A DNA stretch of 64,000 nt. Origin: Chinchilla lanigera (taxonomy: Eukaryota > Chordata > Mammalia > Rodentia > Chinchillidae). Made by a program: the position numbers and the translations under genes. Position 1 is the first letter of the stretch. The number at the start of each line of letters is the position of its first letter. Positions 47,401-59,291 of this stretch are shown in pieces. The stretch is from assembly GCF_000276665.1 (NCBI RefSeq), contig NW_004955447.1:14676978-14740977 (forward strand), read 5' to 3'. The notes below the pieces were generated by a model. That model did no database searches. It was not told the DNA's origin and worked only from the letters and a program-made list of their open reading frames with translations.

Positions 47401-48097
47401 CATTACAGTACAGGCTAAAATGTTCACTGAAGTGGGCATGGTGGCAGAAGAAAGGAATAAACCAAAAGGAAGAAATGAGAAGAGGAAAAAATACTAAGAA
47501 GCATGTAATAGAGGAAGGTTTAAGAGCTACAGATATTTTTCAGAGCAACACAGATTTAGTCAGAAGATATCAATATAAAATTTTGTTTAAATCCAGTTTT
47601 ACTCCAATTCCAAAACATTTTAAATCTTACTGGCATGTGGTAGTATTCCAAAATATGGTGAGAAAACAATGTCAGCATTCCTTCAAATTGTCTACAATTC
47701 TAGACAAACATAGAAACAAGTAATGTTTGTAACATATCAGACACACAAGCAATACAGACACACATACAATTTAAAATTGCAGTTCAAAGAACCACGAGAC
47801 AGGCCATTTTCCTTTTTTCTAGGAGAGCTATTTCCTACCAGTGCCTAACAGCGCAAACCTATTTCCTAATAGTGCCACTAGACCTGAAAGTATGGTCCGG
47901 AGCTCTTGAATAAGAGCACACAGACGTGTTCCAAGAGGCAGCCTCTTCCCTCCAAAATGATCCAAGAGGACCCAAGAGGGGACAACAGAGACCTCTGAAA
48001 GGTAAGTGTCAAGGCGGGTTCCTGGCATTCTCATAAAGTTCAGTGTCTCTGACTAAGGTATTGAGCCATGATTGCATTTTAATTTTTAAAAATCTAT

Positions 48098-48159
48098 GCT
48101 GGGGCATAACTCAGTTATGCCTGGAGCATGCAAGGCTCTGCGTTTGATCCTCAGCGCAA
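48098..48159 (+). mobile_element. ID-like SINE fragment
   Basis: GCTGGGGCATAACTCAG, GCATGCAAGGCTCTGCG and TTTGATCCTCAGC, followed directly by a GAAA-rich tail. Confidence 0.8.
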
Positions 48160-48240
48160 GAAAGAAAGAGAGAAAGAAAGAAAGAAGGAAAGAGAGAAAT
48201 GGAAAGAAAGAGAGAAAAGAAGAGAGAAAGAAGAGGAAGG
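48158..48240. repeat. (GAAA)n-type purine microsatellite
   Basis: Grown from the tail of the preceding SINE. Mixed GAAA and GAGA units. Confidence 0.95.
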
Positions 48241-48780
48241 TAGATCTGTGTTTACGCTCACTCTTTAAGCAGACTGTAAGTTCCAAGAGAGCAGGATTCG
48301 TGTCCTTTGCTTCCTGCACTCCTCATGTGACTCACTTAACTGCGGCAGGAGCAAGGTAAGAACTACTAACTAACTAAACAAAGTACTTCCCGCTGAACTA
48401 AAAATGAGCAGACTAATCACAAACAATTAACATACCGGGCCTGGCAAGTACAGGCAACATCAGGTTGTGGTATTGCTCAGATGTACGTTTTTTCTAGTAA
48501 GATGTTAGCACGGACTCAGGACGAGCGTTACTGTGAGAATATTTTCAGTAACTTGAATAAAGAAAGCTCTCTGCGAACAAATTGCATTTGGCTGTCCTCC
48601 ACGGGCTCCTGGTTCGTCTGTGGGAAACAAACAATTGCTCCTATTTGTCTGCAAAAAGAGCCTGTATCGGGCTGATAAGCTGAGTATTCTCTAGCGGGAT
48701 CCCACAGCCTGCCAGTGGAAAGATTAATCCCCACTCTGGCACGGGCGTGATGTTTATGCATCTCTGGGTGCGCCACACAA

Positions 48781-48938
48781 AACCCTCGCGGCCCTCACTC
48801 CTGTGCTGTCTCCCGTGGTGAAGCGCTGCGGAGCGCTCTAGGTCGGCAGCACCCTGTGCAAACTCCCTCCCCAGCCACGTGGAGACAGGAAAGGAGAAAC
48901 TCACGCTACTCTGAAAGCTCGTCTACAGATTCCCGAGG
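48781..48938 (+). repeat. Inverted-duplication arm A
   Basis: 48798-48938 matches the reverse complement of 50053-50192 with about six differences in 141 bp by eye. A weaker extension reaches 48781. It contains CGGAGCGCTCTAGGTCGGC and ends CTACAGATTCCCGAGG. No known repeat family recognised. Confidence 0.88.
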
Positions 48939-49750
48939 CACTGGCGGCAGCCACTCAGCAACTGCCAGCGTCGCACAGCTGACGTCAGCGAGTACATCAT
49001 CAGCACTCACAGCACAGGAAGTAAAGGCGGGATAAGGAAGGCCATCGGGAGAGTACTGCTTCCTCATGGAGGGCTGAGCTAATGAGACGCAAGAGCTGCA
49101 GAAGATGCTGCCTACTCCTGGGCTCCAACTCCAAGCTTTTACCAGGCAGAAAGATAGGACCTTGGGCAAGAGGGTCTCAGGCCTTGCTTCCCCCACAAAC
49201 CCCATGGCGAATGACAGTCAGAGCACAAAGCTTGGATTAATGCAACTCCTCATCCTTGTGATACTGCAAACCTTTCTCACATCCAACAAAGTTTATTAAA
49301 ATGTAGGTATATGAGGTGAATTCTGGAAGGCCCACTAGGAATGCACTCTGACTTTTTTGAGCACTTGGGCACTTTACAAATAGTAACAAACTGGGGCATA
49401 TGCCATGGTAGAAACCTTATAGAGGTAAGAAGCTGGAAGCCATACTCGGTATCATTGATGGTGACACTGGTAGCCTATTTTCATTTCCCAATTTTATACA
49501 GCAAGTCCAGCTCCTTTCCCTCCCAGTCTACACTTACACTCTGGACCAACTGAAACCTCAAGTGTCTCAGGCCAACACACAAGATTCTTCTGTCTGATCA
49601 CGTAGCCCGCCCTAGGGCTTCTGCGGCATGGTCTGGAACCCTACCTGAAGAGCTCAAGGGTGTATCTGTACTTCGGTGAGACTTTACAGAAGGAGCAGGG
49701 TTAGGCAAGGGTACTGTTGGGTTGACTTTTGACATGGTTCCAATTCCAGT

Positions 49751-49811
49751 AAGGAGAAAATGGACCATGGAGAAAATGGACCATGGAGAAATGGACCAAG
49801 GAGAAAATGGA
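49751..49811. repeat. 16-bp minisatellite, about four copies
   Basis: Units of the form A(A/T)GGAGAAAATGGACC at 49751, 49767, 49783 (one base shorter) and 49798. Confidence 0.93.
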
Positions 49812-49971
49812 TTCTCCAACCCAGGATTCTGCCCCTGACAGTTGCTCTGTGAGATGCTGTACAAACAACATAACTGCTCCCGTGCTTCAGTGAGGGCTTG
49901 CCTTCCTCGTTCTGAAAGGATGTAACATCAACACACCTCACAGGCACCTTGCATCCTAGTCCTTCAGCTGG

Positions 49972-50035
49972 GGTCCCTTCACTTGTGTTTTGGACATCTC
50001 TCTTTAATTTAAAATGGTAATAGTAATTTTCCACT
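49972..50035 (-). repeat. Inverted-duplication arm B
   Basis: The reverse complement matches 50893-50956 with about four differences in 62 bp by eye (shared core CATTTTAAATTAAAGAGAGA). It lies 17 bp from arm A' at 50053. Confidence 0.88.
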
Positions 50036-50052
50036 CACCCTAGGTCCTTCAC

Positions 50053-50199
50053 CTAGGGAATCTGTAGACGAGCTTTCAGAATAGCGTGTGTTTCTCCTTT
50101 CCTGTCTCCACACGGCTGGGGAGGGAGTTTGCACAGGGTGCTGCCGACCTAGAGCGCTCCGCAGTGCTTCACCACGGGAGACAGCACAGGAGCGAGGGT
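50053..50199 (-). repeat. Inverted-duplication arm A'
   Basis: Reverse complement of 48781-48938; lacks about 9 bp near the outer end. Together with 49972-50035 it forms the contiguous copy of the A+B block. Confidence 0.88.
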
Positions 50200-50892
50200 G
50201 GTGAAAGAGGATGAGGAAAGCATTCAGATACTTTCACTGCACCTAGCATTTTTCATTTACAGAGGATAGGATCAAGACATCGCAAAGTTTCACATCTCCT
50301 ATCTGGGAAAAAGCAAAGATGTGCTGAGAACTGCACTGCGGAGCATGGATCTGGCTGTGTGCTCCGGCCAGCAGGCTGGGGCAGCCACAACCTCACAAAG
50401 CCCGAGGGCACCCCCTCCCCCGGGCACCACCCCATCAGCATCCTCTAGGGCTAACGCCAGGCTCTGCTCCGGGCAAAATAGACACATCAGAGCCTACATT
50501 TTGCTTGAATCTCACTTAAAAGAAGAAAAAAACTCACATAGATATATAGTTGGAAAATAATTATCTGTCTACATGCCAGTGACCTTAAGTGCAAATCATT
50601 TGCTACCTCAACCAGACACTGAAGTCTGTCTTTTTTTTCACTTCTCTGGAGGAGAAGCAAGCAGGAGACTGACTGCTTCCTTTCGAGAGCGGAGGTCCTG
50701 AGGTACCGTTCAGCATGCTGGTCCTCCTGCGTCAGACCTCAGGAAGTATCTGTCCAGCCCAAGCAGTGACTCATCCTGTGCGGCCGCAGTCACAGCAGGA
50801 CTTGATGTGCTGCCGTGAGACACACAGCACAACACTCAGCAGAAGAGCTCTGCTCTAACATTTCTGGAAGATTAATTAAAGTCAGTGCAGAA

Positions 50893-50956
50893 AATGGAAA
50901 ACTACTATTCCCATTTTAAATTAAAGAGAGATGTTCAAAACACAAGTGAAAGGACC
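50893..50956 (+). repeat. Inverted-duplication arm B'
   Basis: Plus-orientation partner of 49972-50035. Colinear with arm A at 48.8 kb but separated from it by 1.95 kb that includes the inverted copy. Confidence 0.88.
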
Positions 50957-52629
50957 AAAAGCTTCAGTTCAGAAAACAGGAAACACTCATGCTTTTATTT
51001 GTTTTGGGCTGTTGTTTTGTTCTGTCTTGTTTTATTTGGTATACAATGAGATATAGGGTAGGTATCAGACCAAGAGAGATTTTTCAGGGACTCTGAGATT
51101 ATTTTACCTTGACCCTGTAAAGAAGTGATGAAATTTGGTTTGCCAGCAACCAAAACCCAGTAATAACTGGTAGTCTTTTTAATTTAAATTCATACATTCA
51201 TTCATTCAATAATTCTTTACTGCTCGTCCACTAGGAAAAAGAAATATAAAAAGTACTAAGACACCCTTAAGATAAGATAGGAAGTGGTAAGTTCCATGAG
51301 AAGGGAGTGGTTATTTCAGGGAGGGGATTATCACTTTTAGAGGAAGGCTTTCTAGTAGAAGGGAAACAAAATACCCTCGAAGAATGGATAAAACAAGCCA
51401 TGTGAAAAATCATGGGAAGGTCTTTCTGAGGAACGAGTGCAAAGAAACAAAGGTGAGAACAGTGAAGCATCAAAGAACAGTGAAAATTTAGATTTCCGGA
51501 AGCAGAGGGAATTTAGAAGGAGTAGTCCTAAATTAGATTGGAGTAGCAGCTGAGGACCAGCCCTGCAGAAGGCTGTTTACCCAGACTAAGCACACAGGTA
51601 TGTGGGAAGTGTGTTCATCCCTCAGGATCAGTTAAGGAGAGCCAGACGGAGCAGCCACAGGGCCGGGACAGGCTGTGGGAGGCCCACTTCTGGGCTAAGT
51701 ACTGACTCATCAGTTGATGGACTGTAGGGTGGAGTGGGGTCCCAGGAAAGTGTAGAACAGAAAGTGTGCAGAGCAGAGGCACGTGGGGGGCTGGAGAGAA
51801 ACAACTGTTAACCAAGGAGCACAGAGCATTTTAGAATTTTGCCAACCAATACAGTCATCCATGTAACAAGCTGAATTTTAGCAGGGAAGTTTTACAAAGT
51901 GGGATATCTAAGCTTTTGCTTTTCAGATCTGTAATCTGGACCTCAACTTGGGCAGACAGCTCTACCTCAGTATATCTAAAAGTAAACCTATCACAGTCTT
52001 TCTTATATATGTAACAGCCGATGACTCCTCCAGGAAATGATACCATAAGCCACTCAGGTGTTCATGTCAGAAATCTGGGAATCATTACCAGCATATGAAC
52101 CCCCTTCCCAGTTCTGGGGAACCCCATTATGCAAATTTTGACAAGCCAGTCTTCTCTCTCTTTACACTCTACGCTTCTATGTTGGACTTACAGCAGTATT
52201 TGTTTTTCCTATTTTTTTCTCACTATTGCCCATCCTTTGTCTCTTTTTACTTTCTGGAAAATTTCTGCAACTTCATCTCCCAACCCTGCTCTTGAATTAT
52301 CTGTTTCTTAAATGATTAATTTCCAAGCAATAGCATCGCACTCTTCATTCATGTATGCAATGTATTTCTCTAACCTCTCGGGGGTGTAACTACATTTTCT
52401 TTGAAGTTTTCTCCTGCTCCTTGCATTTCTATTCCTTTGAGTTCCCTTTTGTGTTTCTTCACTCTGGTTCCTGCCTTTCATGCTATGTGCTTTCAACAAA
52501 AGCCTAGTGATCCTCACTTATCCATTCATATTTAATAACGAGGCAGTAAACCTCTCACTTGAAGCTAGCACATGGCATAAATTGGTAGATTCTATTATAG
52601 AGTACATGGGCAAAAAGCCAAGATATATT

Positions 52630-52711
52630 TCTTCCTCCCTCTCTCCCTCCCTTCCTCCTTCCTTCCTTCCTTTCTCCCTCCCTCCTCCCTCCCTCCCTTT
52701 CTTTCTTTTTT
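52630..52711. repeat. (CCTT/CCCT)n pyrimidine tract
   Basis: About 80 bp of nearly pure C/T on the plus strand. Confidence 0.95.
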
Positions 52712-52889
52712 TAATATAGCATACTAGTTAGCTCACAGGGAAAACTGTTACAACAAAGAGGCTCCAAAATAGTAGCTCACCAAGCTCAGTCCATTGCTCT
52801 TCCTTTGAGCATTCTGTGAGCTGAGAGCAAGACCAGCAGCCAGTGTTCCTCCCGTTCTTTCCATCTAGTTTCCCCACAAACCCCCAGGG

Positions 52890-52970
52890 CAAGATGGTGA
52901 CAAATATGTGGCACACATCCACAGCAGGTGTTTGTTATCACTGATAGCTCTAAAAGGATCGCCATCATTG
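52890..52970 (+). mobile_element. hAT-like MITE copy 3 (81 bp)
   Basis: Left CAAGATGGTGACAAATATGTGG and right CTCTAAAAGGATCGCCATCATTG pair as imperfect inverted ends. The internal AGCTCTAAAAGG is shared with copy 1. No target duplication seen. Confidence 0.65.
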
Positions 52971-53070
52971 TCTTAGAGTGTAGTCCTGGCCCGCCTGGGT
53001 GAGGCTGTCTCATCACATCACATCCACATCTGGCCTTCGAGGGAGCAAGGACACGCACACTTCTTTTAAT

Positions 53071-53272
53071 GGGCAGGTGGGTATGGTGGCAACATGTCAG
53101 TAATCACAGCACTCTGGAAGGCTGAGGCAGGAGGACTGAAAAAAATCAAGCCCTGCCTGGGCAACTTAGTGCCTCAGCAAGAGCCTGTCTCAAAATAAAA
53201 AAAAAAAAAAATAAAGTAAGGGCTGGGGATGCAGCTCAGTGCAAAGGCCCCAGCTGGCTCAATCCCCAGTGA
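53071..53272 (+). mobile_element. B1-ID dimeric SINE
   Basis: GGGCAGGTGGGTATGGTGGC to GCCTGTCTCAAAATAAAA, an A-rich linker, then GGGCTGGGGATGCAGCTCAG and CAATCCCCAGTGAGG. The ID part is shortened. Confidence 0.85.
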
Positions 53273-53969
53273 GGGAGCCAGGTACAAGCTGCCTATAGCA
53301 CTGGAAAGAATGTGATGCTGCTCTCAGCTCACTACAGGAGCTTGGGAAAGGGAGTCCCTACTGAGGCAGCTGTGCTCTTTACCAAAACCTGAGGGAGTTC
53401 TTTTAGTAAAAGATAGAGGGAGACAGAAAGTGGGCCACTGGGGCCTTCTCCTAATTTGAGACTCACAAATGTCAGTATCCAGTCCAGGGCCTTCTCCGGA
53501 GTGGTTCGAGGTCTCTAGTGATGGGTTCCCCAGTCTCTCACCTGGGGCGCCTGGCTGTCAGTATTCACCATGGCCTGCACAAACTTTCACTGACTCCATC
53601 CCTGTCCCTGGGGTTCCTCCCTCCTGCTCCCCCAGTGCCTGGAATCTCACAGGCTGGCAGCCTCTGGCTTCATTTCTCCAGAAAATAAATGTCAGATTTG
53701 ACCCGGACTGAGGCCTGGCTACCTGGCTGTGTGGGGTGGGGGTGGGGCAGCTGGGTCCCACTGCTCCCAAGTCCCTGTCCTGGGCCTCCCACCCAGCCGG
53801 GCCTGCTGTCCCCACGTTTTTACTTCCGACCTTGCAGCGGTTCTTTGGGTATTCATCCTGCGGCAAGTTAGAGTCCCTGTCCTTGCACACTGTTCCCCCA
53901 CCACTTTTCAGTCTTCAGATTCCAGCCGGGCTTACACGTGTCTTCCGGAGTTGTTAAGAATGAAGCCTG

Positions 53970-54066
53970 GGGCTGGGGATTTAGCTCAGCGGCAAAAGCG
54001 CCTGCCTGGCAAGCGCAAGGTCATGAGTTCAGTCCCCGGTACTGGAGAAAAACCAAAAAAAAAAAA
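53970..54066 (+). mobile_element. ID SINE, young, perfect 14-bp duplication
   Basis: GGGCTGGGGATTTAGCTCAG with B-box region GAGTTCAGTCCCC and a poly(A) tail. AAGAATGAAGCCTG is identical at 53956-53969 and 54067-54080. Confidence 0.96.
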
Positions 54067-54719
54067 AAGAATGAAGCCTGCATTTTTGCCCCTTCTCCTC
54101 TTTATCACTTAGGGAATTTGAAAAGGAGGAAGAAGTAAAAATAGCTTTACTCCATTATCTTGAAAACTGAAAATATTTTTTTTCCTCTGTCTGTGATGCT
54201 ATCACTGGAAATTTTATCTCAAGCCACAAATATCCATTTGCTTAAAATAAGGAGAGTTTTATTTTTCCGTTCATCCTGTGGGTGTATACTCATGATCTCC
54301 ATGATGTGACCACTAATTGTATTTCTCTTTAAAGTGATCTTTAAAAGGTTCCCTGGCAATGATATCCAAGACTTGCAATGGTAAAGTCACCCCCGCCCCA
54401 AATACTGACTCTTTTCTCTACACTGAATGTCTCTGCTTCCCTTTCAAATGACCTTCATAATCATTCAAGCCAACAGTGACAGAGGTAGATTCATGTCACT
54501 GTGTCTCACTTTATGGATCAAAATAAAGTAAATGTGAGAATCCTTTCTAAACATGTAGGGTTTTTAAATGAAGACCTGAATGTATGATAACTCTCTATAC
54601 TTTGCAAGATAATTTTGGGGAATAAAATTTACTTTATATTTGGACACAAAAGAACCAGATCTGTCTGTCCTTTCTCGTGTTCTTGCTCATAGGAGCCCAT
54701 GTACACTTCAGAAATCATC

Positions 54720-55068
54720 TGGATCTGAATGACCCCAATGGCCAATGAGGGCCTTATCCCCAGCCTGGTGCTACTGGGTGGTAGCGGAGTCTAAGAGGTG
54801 GCCCTAGGGGAAAATCCTTAGGCCACAGAACACACCCCTCAAAGGGGCTGTGGGAACACAGTGCCTTCCCATCCCTTTCACTTCCAGACAAGGAAGTGAG
54901 CAGTTCTGTTCCATTCAGCCATGATGCTCAACCCCCGGCCCCAACAATGAGGTCAACTGATCATGGTCTGAAACCTCTAAAGCTGTAAGACAAATAAGCC
55001 TTTTTCTCTAAATAAGCTGACTGTCTCTGCTATTTTTTATAGTAGCAGAAAACTCACTAGCACATACA
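54720..55068 (+). mobile_element. MaLR-type LTR, diverged
   Basis: GATCTGAATGACCCCAATGG, GGTGCTACTGGGTGGTAGC, GTCTGAAACCTCTAAAGC and AAATAAGCCTTTTTC, ending near ACTAGCACAT. Edges approximate. Confidence 0.7.
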
Positions 55069-55099
55069 AGGCACAACCTCTTCGGTTTCTTTCTCTGGC

Positions 55100-55410
55100 T
55101 CTGTCCTACTATTTCTTCTAAATTCATTTCAATACACAGGGGTCACCTCCTAAAGGAAGCCTTCCTTCACCACCCAGAGCTCTCCAGAGGCTGAGCTGGT
55201 ATTGTGCCTATGTGTTTCCACAGCATCCGGTGTTATCTGAATAACATTTACCCTATGTAGTCACTGCTTGTCAATATCCCGCACTAAACCATGTGCTCCT
55301 GATGGCCAAGGTCCATGTGTAATTTATCTTAACTTCCTCGCACCTGTAAATCCTGCATGGAACACAGCGGCGGCTAGTTTTGTGGTCACCTGTTGGATGA
55401 GTAAGAGAAA
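55100..55410 (+). mobile_element. L2 (LINE) 3' region
   Basis: GGTCACCTCCTAAAGGAAGC, CTTCCTTCACCACC, CCATGTGCTCCTGATGG and ATGGAACACAGC match the order of the L2 3' end. Confidence 0.75.
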
Positions 55411-56859
55411 CGTTGGTTTCCAGATGCAAATAAAGGTCCCTCAAGGAAACCAGAGGCAGGGGACGTGAGAAGAACAGTTCACCCTGCTCACTTTCAGTCA
55501 CTCATTCCCCCAGCGCCGCAATATTAACGGAGCAACCATAGAAAAACCTCGACAAGAAGTGATTAAATGGACTTGTGAAAATAAATGGGGAATTAGACCA
55601 CTGACTGCTGGCCAGAGGGAAAGATGCACAAACCTGTGCTCTGCGTGTGTATCTTAGTCGAGGATCTTTGACTGTGGTGAACAGAAATGTATCGAGGTTA
55701 AAAACGGGGTCCGTGGACCAGAAAGCACAAAAGCTCTATAATGAGCAGCCACGTTGGACAGAAGAGCCATGAGGACAAGAACATCTCATGAGCACACTGG
55801 GCTACTTTGCTGCCCTTTATGTCAACCGGATACACGGAGGAAAATGACAACGGCTGTAGCACGGCAGACTAAACAGCTGACTGAGACACCGGACTCCTTC
55901 CCTACTTTCGTCTGCTGCAGCTCCTGGGACGCTGCTCACCTGCCATGCCCAGGGCGGCAGGGCCGTGTGGATGGACTGGATTGTGCTGCACTGATGGGGT
56001 CCTGGTGCAACATGCGGAACAAACTGATGTCTCTGAAACATACAAGAACAGCCCCAAGTAGCAAGAGACAAACCCAGGACTTCCCGCCTTTTAAGAGTTC
56101 ACATATATACTCAGCTCAAGCAGAAGAGAAACTCTGACTGTGCCTTGCTTAAAACTGTGATTGGTTTCCTAGGTCCACAACAGCGTAACACACACAAAAC
56201 TGCACTGGTGCTTTTGTGTATTTATGGAATCTCGGGGTTGCCTACCTCTCCCAGCCTCAGTCTGTGTACCAGTCTGTGTAGGTGTCTCCCTCCCCAGCTG
56301 CATATGCTACAGTGGTTCTCTGCCACGTCTCCTTCAGAGCACTTCCTGTCTGTGTTGAGGGTGGGAGTGACGTCATCTACTCTAAACTGGTTCGTATGGC
56401 TTTTGGAACGAGTGAGTATATACACGCTTAATGACTATTATGTCTGTCAGCTCTATATTCTCACTGCCTAGGGTATGCCTGGATCATATTAGATGGGTAA
56501 CTAATTTCAAAAATGAATGAAATTAAAATATCTGGAATTTAATTGTTTTTCAAAGGGACTTAGTAAGGGTTTAGTAATTTAAGACTTTGACCTAATTCAT
56601 TTCACATATGAACATCAGCTGAGCAGATGACCATCTGCACATTTTTAGTATTTGTGTTCCAGCAGTCTATACATTTTGAGGTAATTAAAAGTTTTTTATT
56701 TCAGCTGGTGTTATTAACCCAGAGGGGACCAGGGTAGCAGGCTGAATGGGGGAAAGTCCCAGGATATCCTGAAGCTGGATGCTAGTTGGCTCTCATGTTG
56801 GTTGACTTTGTTTTTATAAAAGTTAATTTGATCTGACAATATCCACTCTATTAAAACAC

Positions 56860-57191
56860 TGTCTTGGTTAATTTTCTCTCATTGCTGGGACAAAATACCC
56901 AACACTCAAAGTAAAGGAATGAGAGGTTTATTTAGCTCACAGTTTGTGGAGATTTCAGTCTATCATCAGTTCAAGGCAGCAGAAGACAGCAAAACCAACA
57001 AGAGCAAAAGAGGAGAACAAGCCTTTTATTTTCCCTTATATTGTAAGTAGGCACCCCTACACACACCAGGACAGGTATAGACTCTCACCATCTCTGTGCC
57101 CTCCTCTTGTACAGGATGAGGATGTTTACAAAGAGAGGACCCTGGCACCCTGCTAAGTTGCTTAAAGTTTGAAACTTCTCAAGCTGAAACA
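56860..57191 (-). mobile_element. 3' LTR of MaLR element
   Basis: The plus strand starts TGTCTTGGTTAATTTTCTCT (complement of the TAACCAAGACA end) and reads to GAAACA. It matches the split LTR at 59292-59998 (shared AGGTTTATTTAGCTCAC, AGCAGAAGACAGCAAAAC or GGCAGAAGACAGCAAAAC, and CCTCTTG(T/C)ACAGGATGAGG). Confidence 0.85.
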
Positions 57192-59291
57192 ATGTACCAA
57201 ATATTACAATCCATCCCTTATCAACTGGGCAACCAGACACATTTCTTTAAACTGGTCTCCAGATACAAAGACATACTTAGTCTTATCATTTTACAAACTG
57301 AACATTATAACACAGTTTACCAATCCTTAAGAACCAGTATTATGTCTACCAACATTGTACTACATTAGAACCATAACATTTTGCCCCTGGCCCCCCAAAG
57401 ACTCATGCACATCCCTTTATGCAAAAGGCATTTAGTCCATGTCTAACAGTTGTCAAAGTCCTAACAGTTTCAGCATTGCTGAAAAGTCCAAGTTCCAAGT
57501 CTTCTCCAAGAGGTAAGGCAAACTCTTAGCTGCAACCCCTGTACAAATGAACACTTCCAACATTCAATGGCATAAGATAAACACTTCCATTCTAAGAGTT
57601 TCAAACAGGGGGATACAAAGGATTGGGACTAAAGCAAATCGAAAATCCAGCAGGGCAAACATTAAGTCCTGTAGTTCCCTGTGCAGCACCTGAGGCCATC
57701 TGTGGCAAACTGTGAGCTCCAAAGGGCTTGAGTGACTCCACCTCTACAGCACTTCTGGTGGCTATAGTTCCCACAGCTGTTCTCTTAGGCATGCTTTGCT
57801 GCCTCCTTACAGCTTTCCTGAGATAATCCATATTGCTGGCTTTTCCAAACTTTTGGGGTTTCCACTGCACCTTTAGCTTCACACTCACAGCTTCACACAC
57901 TGCCCTGTTAGGGGCACACTGTGTGGCCTCCCAGACCTTCTGAAATTGAGGTGGAAGCTTTTTTAACCCCTTAACTCTTGCATTCTGCATGTACCTAAAA
58001 CCAGCACCATGTGGATGATGCCAAGGTCTGCTGCCAGCTGGAGCAGTAGCCAGGCTTTCTTCTCTCTTAGGTGTAGGGGTGGAGTGCCTGGATCACTGGA
58101 CACTCTGAATACAATACTGAGGAACCAATTTGTTTAAAATTTATTTTAAAATAAAAAAGGAAAACATATTAACAGACATCCATTTACAAAATAGCATAAG
58201 AACAATACAAGCAATACTGAACTACAGACAAAGTGAGAGGAAATTAACAATGGTTGTTGTATTACATATGGATATCTTCAAAATGGTTTCTCAGGAAAAC
58301 AAATAGAGACATGCAAGATAGATCAAATAAGTAATCATTAACTGTTCCTTTCAGTAAAGCAATAGAAGTCAGTAGCACAACTATGTTAGCTATCCTATAT
58401 ATACATACATACATAATTTCCCCTTCTTTCTTTTCTCTTTTCCCTCAGAGAAACAAATTTTCTATGCCTTTGCCATTCTGGAACATTGTGCTCTGTGGCT
58501 TTCTCCTCAAAGCAAAGTCTTTCACTTTTGCAGTTTTGAGGCTGCAAAGGGTGGAGACTTGCTGCTTCTTGTGATGACCTTAGGCATCTTTTCTATTCTC
58601 CTGTTCCTTCTAAGCAATCAAGATCTCCTCAGCTCTATCTGAGGAGAGAGCTCTACCTTTGTAGCCCACAGTTTTACTGGAGCTTCCTTTCTGGCCAAAC
58701 TTACATGTTAAATCATTCTGCCAGGCTCTCTGCTCTTAATTCACAACATAAATCTGGCTAAGCGCCTCCAACAATAGCTATGCCACCACCTCCACATTCA
58801 ACTGCCTAGAAATTCCTTCTTCTTCTTGTCCTTTTTTTTTTTGGGGGGGGGGTGTTTTTCCGGTACCGGGAATTGAATTCATGACGTTGCACTTGCCAGG
58901 CAGGTGCTGTCCCGCTGAGCTAAATCCCCAGCCCCTTCTTCTTCTTCTTAATTAGTCCACTGCCCTTAATCGTAGTCTCAGACAAAGTCTCTGGACACAA
59001 ACAAAATGCAGACAAACTTTCTGCCAAGCAATAACACACATCATCTAGAGTCCAACAACCAGTGTAGTCTTTCTTAAGAGAAGCCTTCTGAGCCTGATCT
59101 TTACTGGTTTTCAGGTCTTCTGACCCCTGACCAGACTCTCCCATACAGAACAGCCTAAGGTATTCCAGCTCTGCTCTTTCAAGCAACATCTCTGAACCTT
59201 TCCAAACTCTTCCCACAAACTATTCCCAAAGGCTTTTGAACCACATGGTCAGGCACTGTCACAGCAACAACCCCACTCCTGTACCAAATTC
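57192..59291 (-). mobile_element. Degenerate internal region of MaLR element
   Basis: Old, non-autonomous ERVL-MaLR internal DNA between two same-orientation LTRs. Supporting text on the plus strand: AGCATTGCTGAAAAGTCCAA, GAAAATCCAGCAGGGCA and ACCATGTGGATGATGCCAAG. A 129-codon minus frame (57990-57601) survives; nearby frames are broken by stops and an ID insertion, and nothing indicates a working protein. A segment at 58130-58350 is shared with the composite insertion at 43.7-44.2 kb. Confidence 0.75.
58828..58933 (-). mobile_element. ID SINE inside MaLR internal region
   Basis: TTTTCCGGTACCGGGAATTG, CTTGCCAGGCAGGTGC and CGCTGAGCTAAATCCCCAGC. CCTTCTTCTTCTT flanks at 58815-58827 and 58934-58946 (low complexity, so less decisive). 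Confidence 0.92.

Noticed and set aside
49751..49811. CRISPR-like repeat array
   Set aside because: Units are directly adjacent without spacers and the DNA is mammalian; it is a minisatellite.
57601..57990. 129-codon minus frame as a retroviral protein
   Set aside because: It lies in degenerate non-autonomous MaLR interior; no conserved retroviral motif is visible and surrounding frames are broken.
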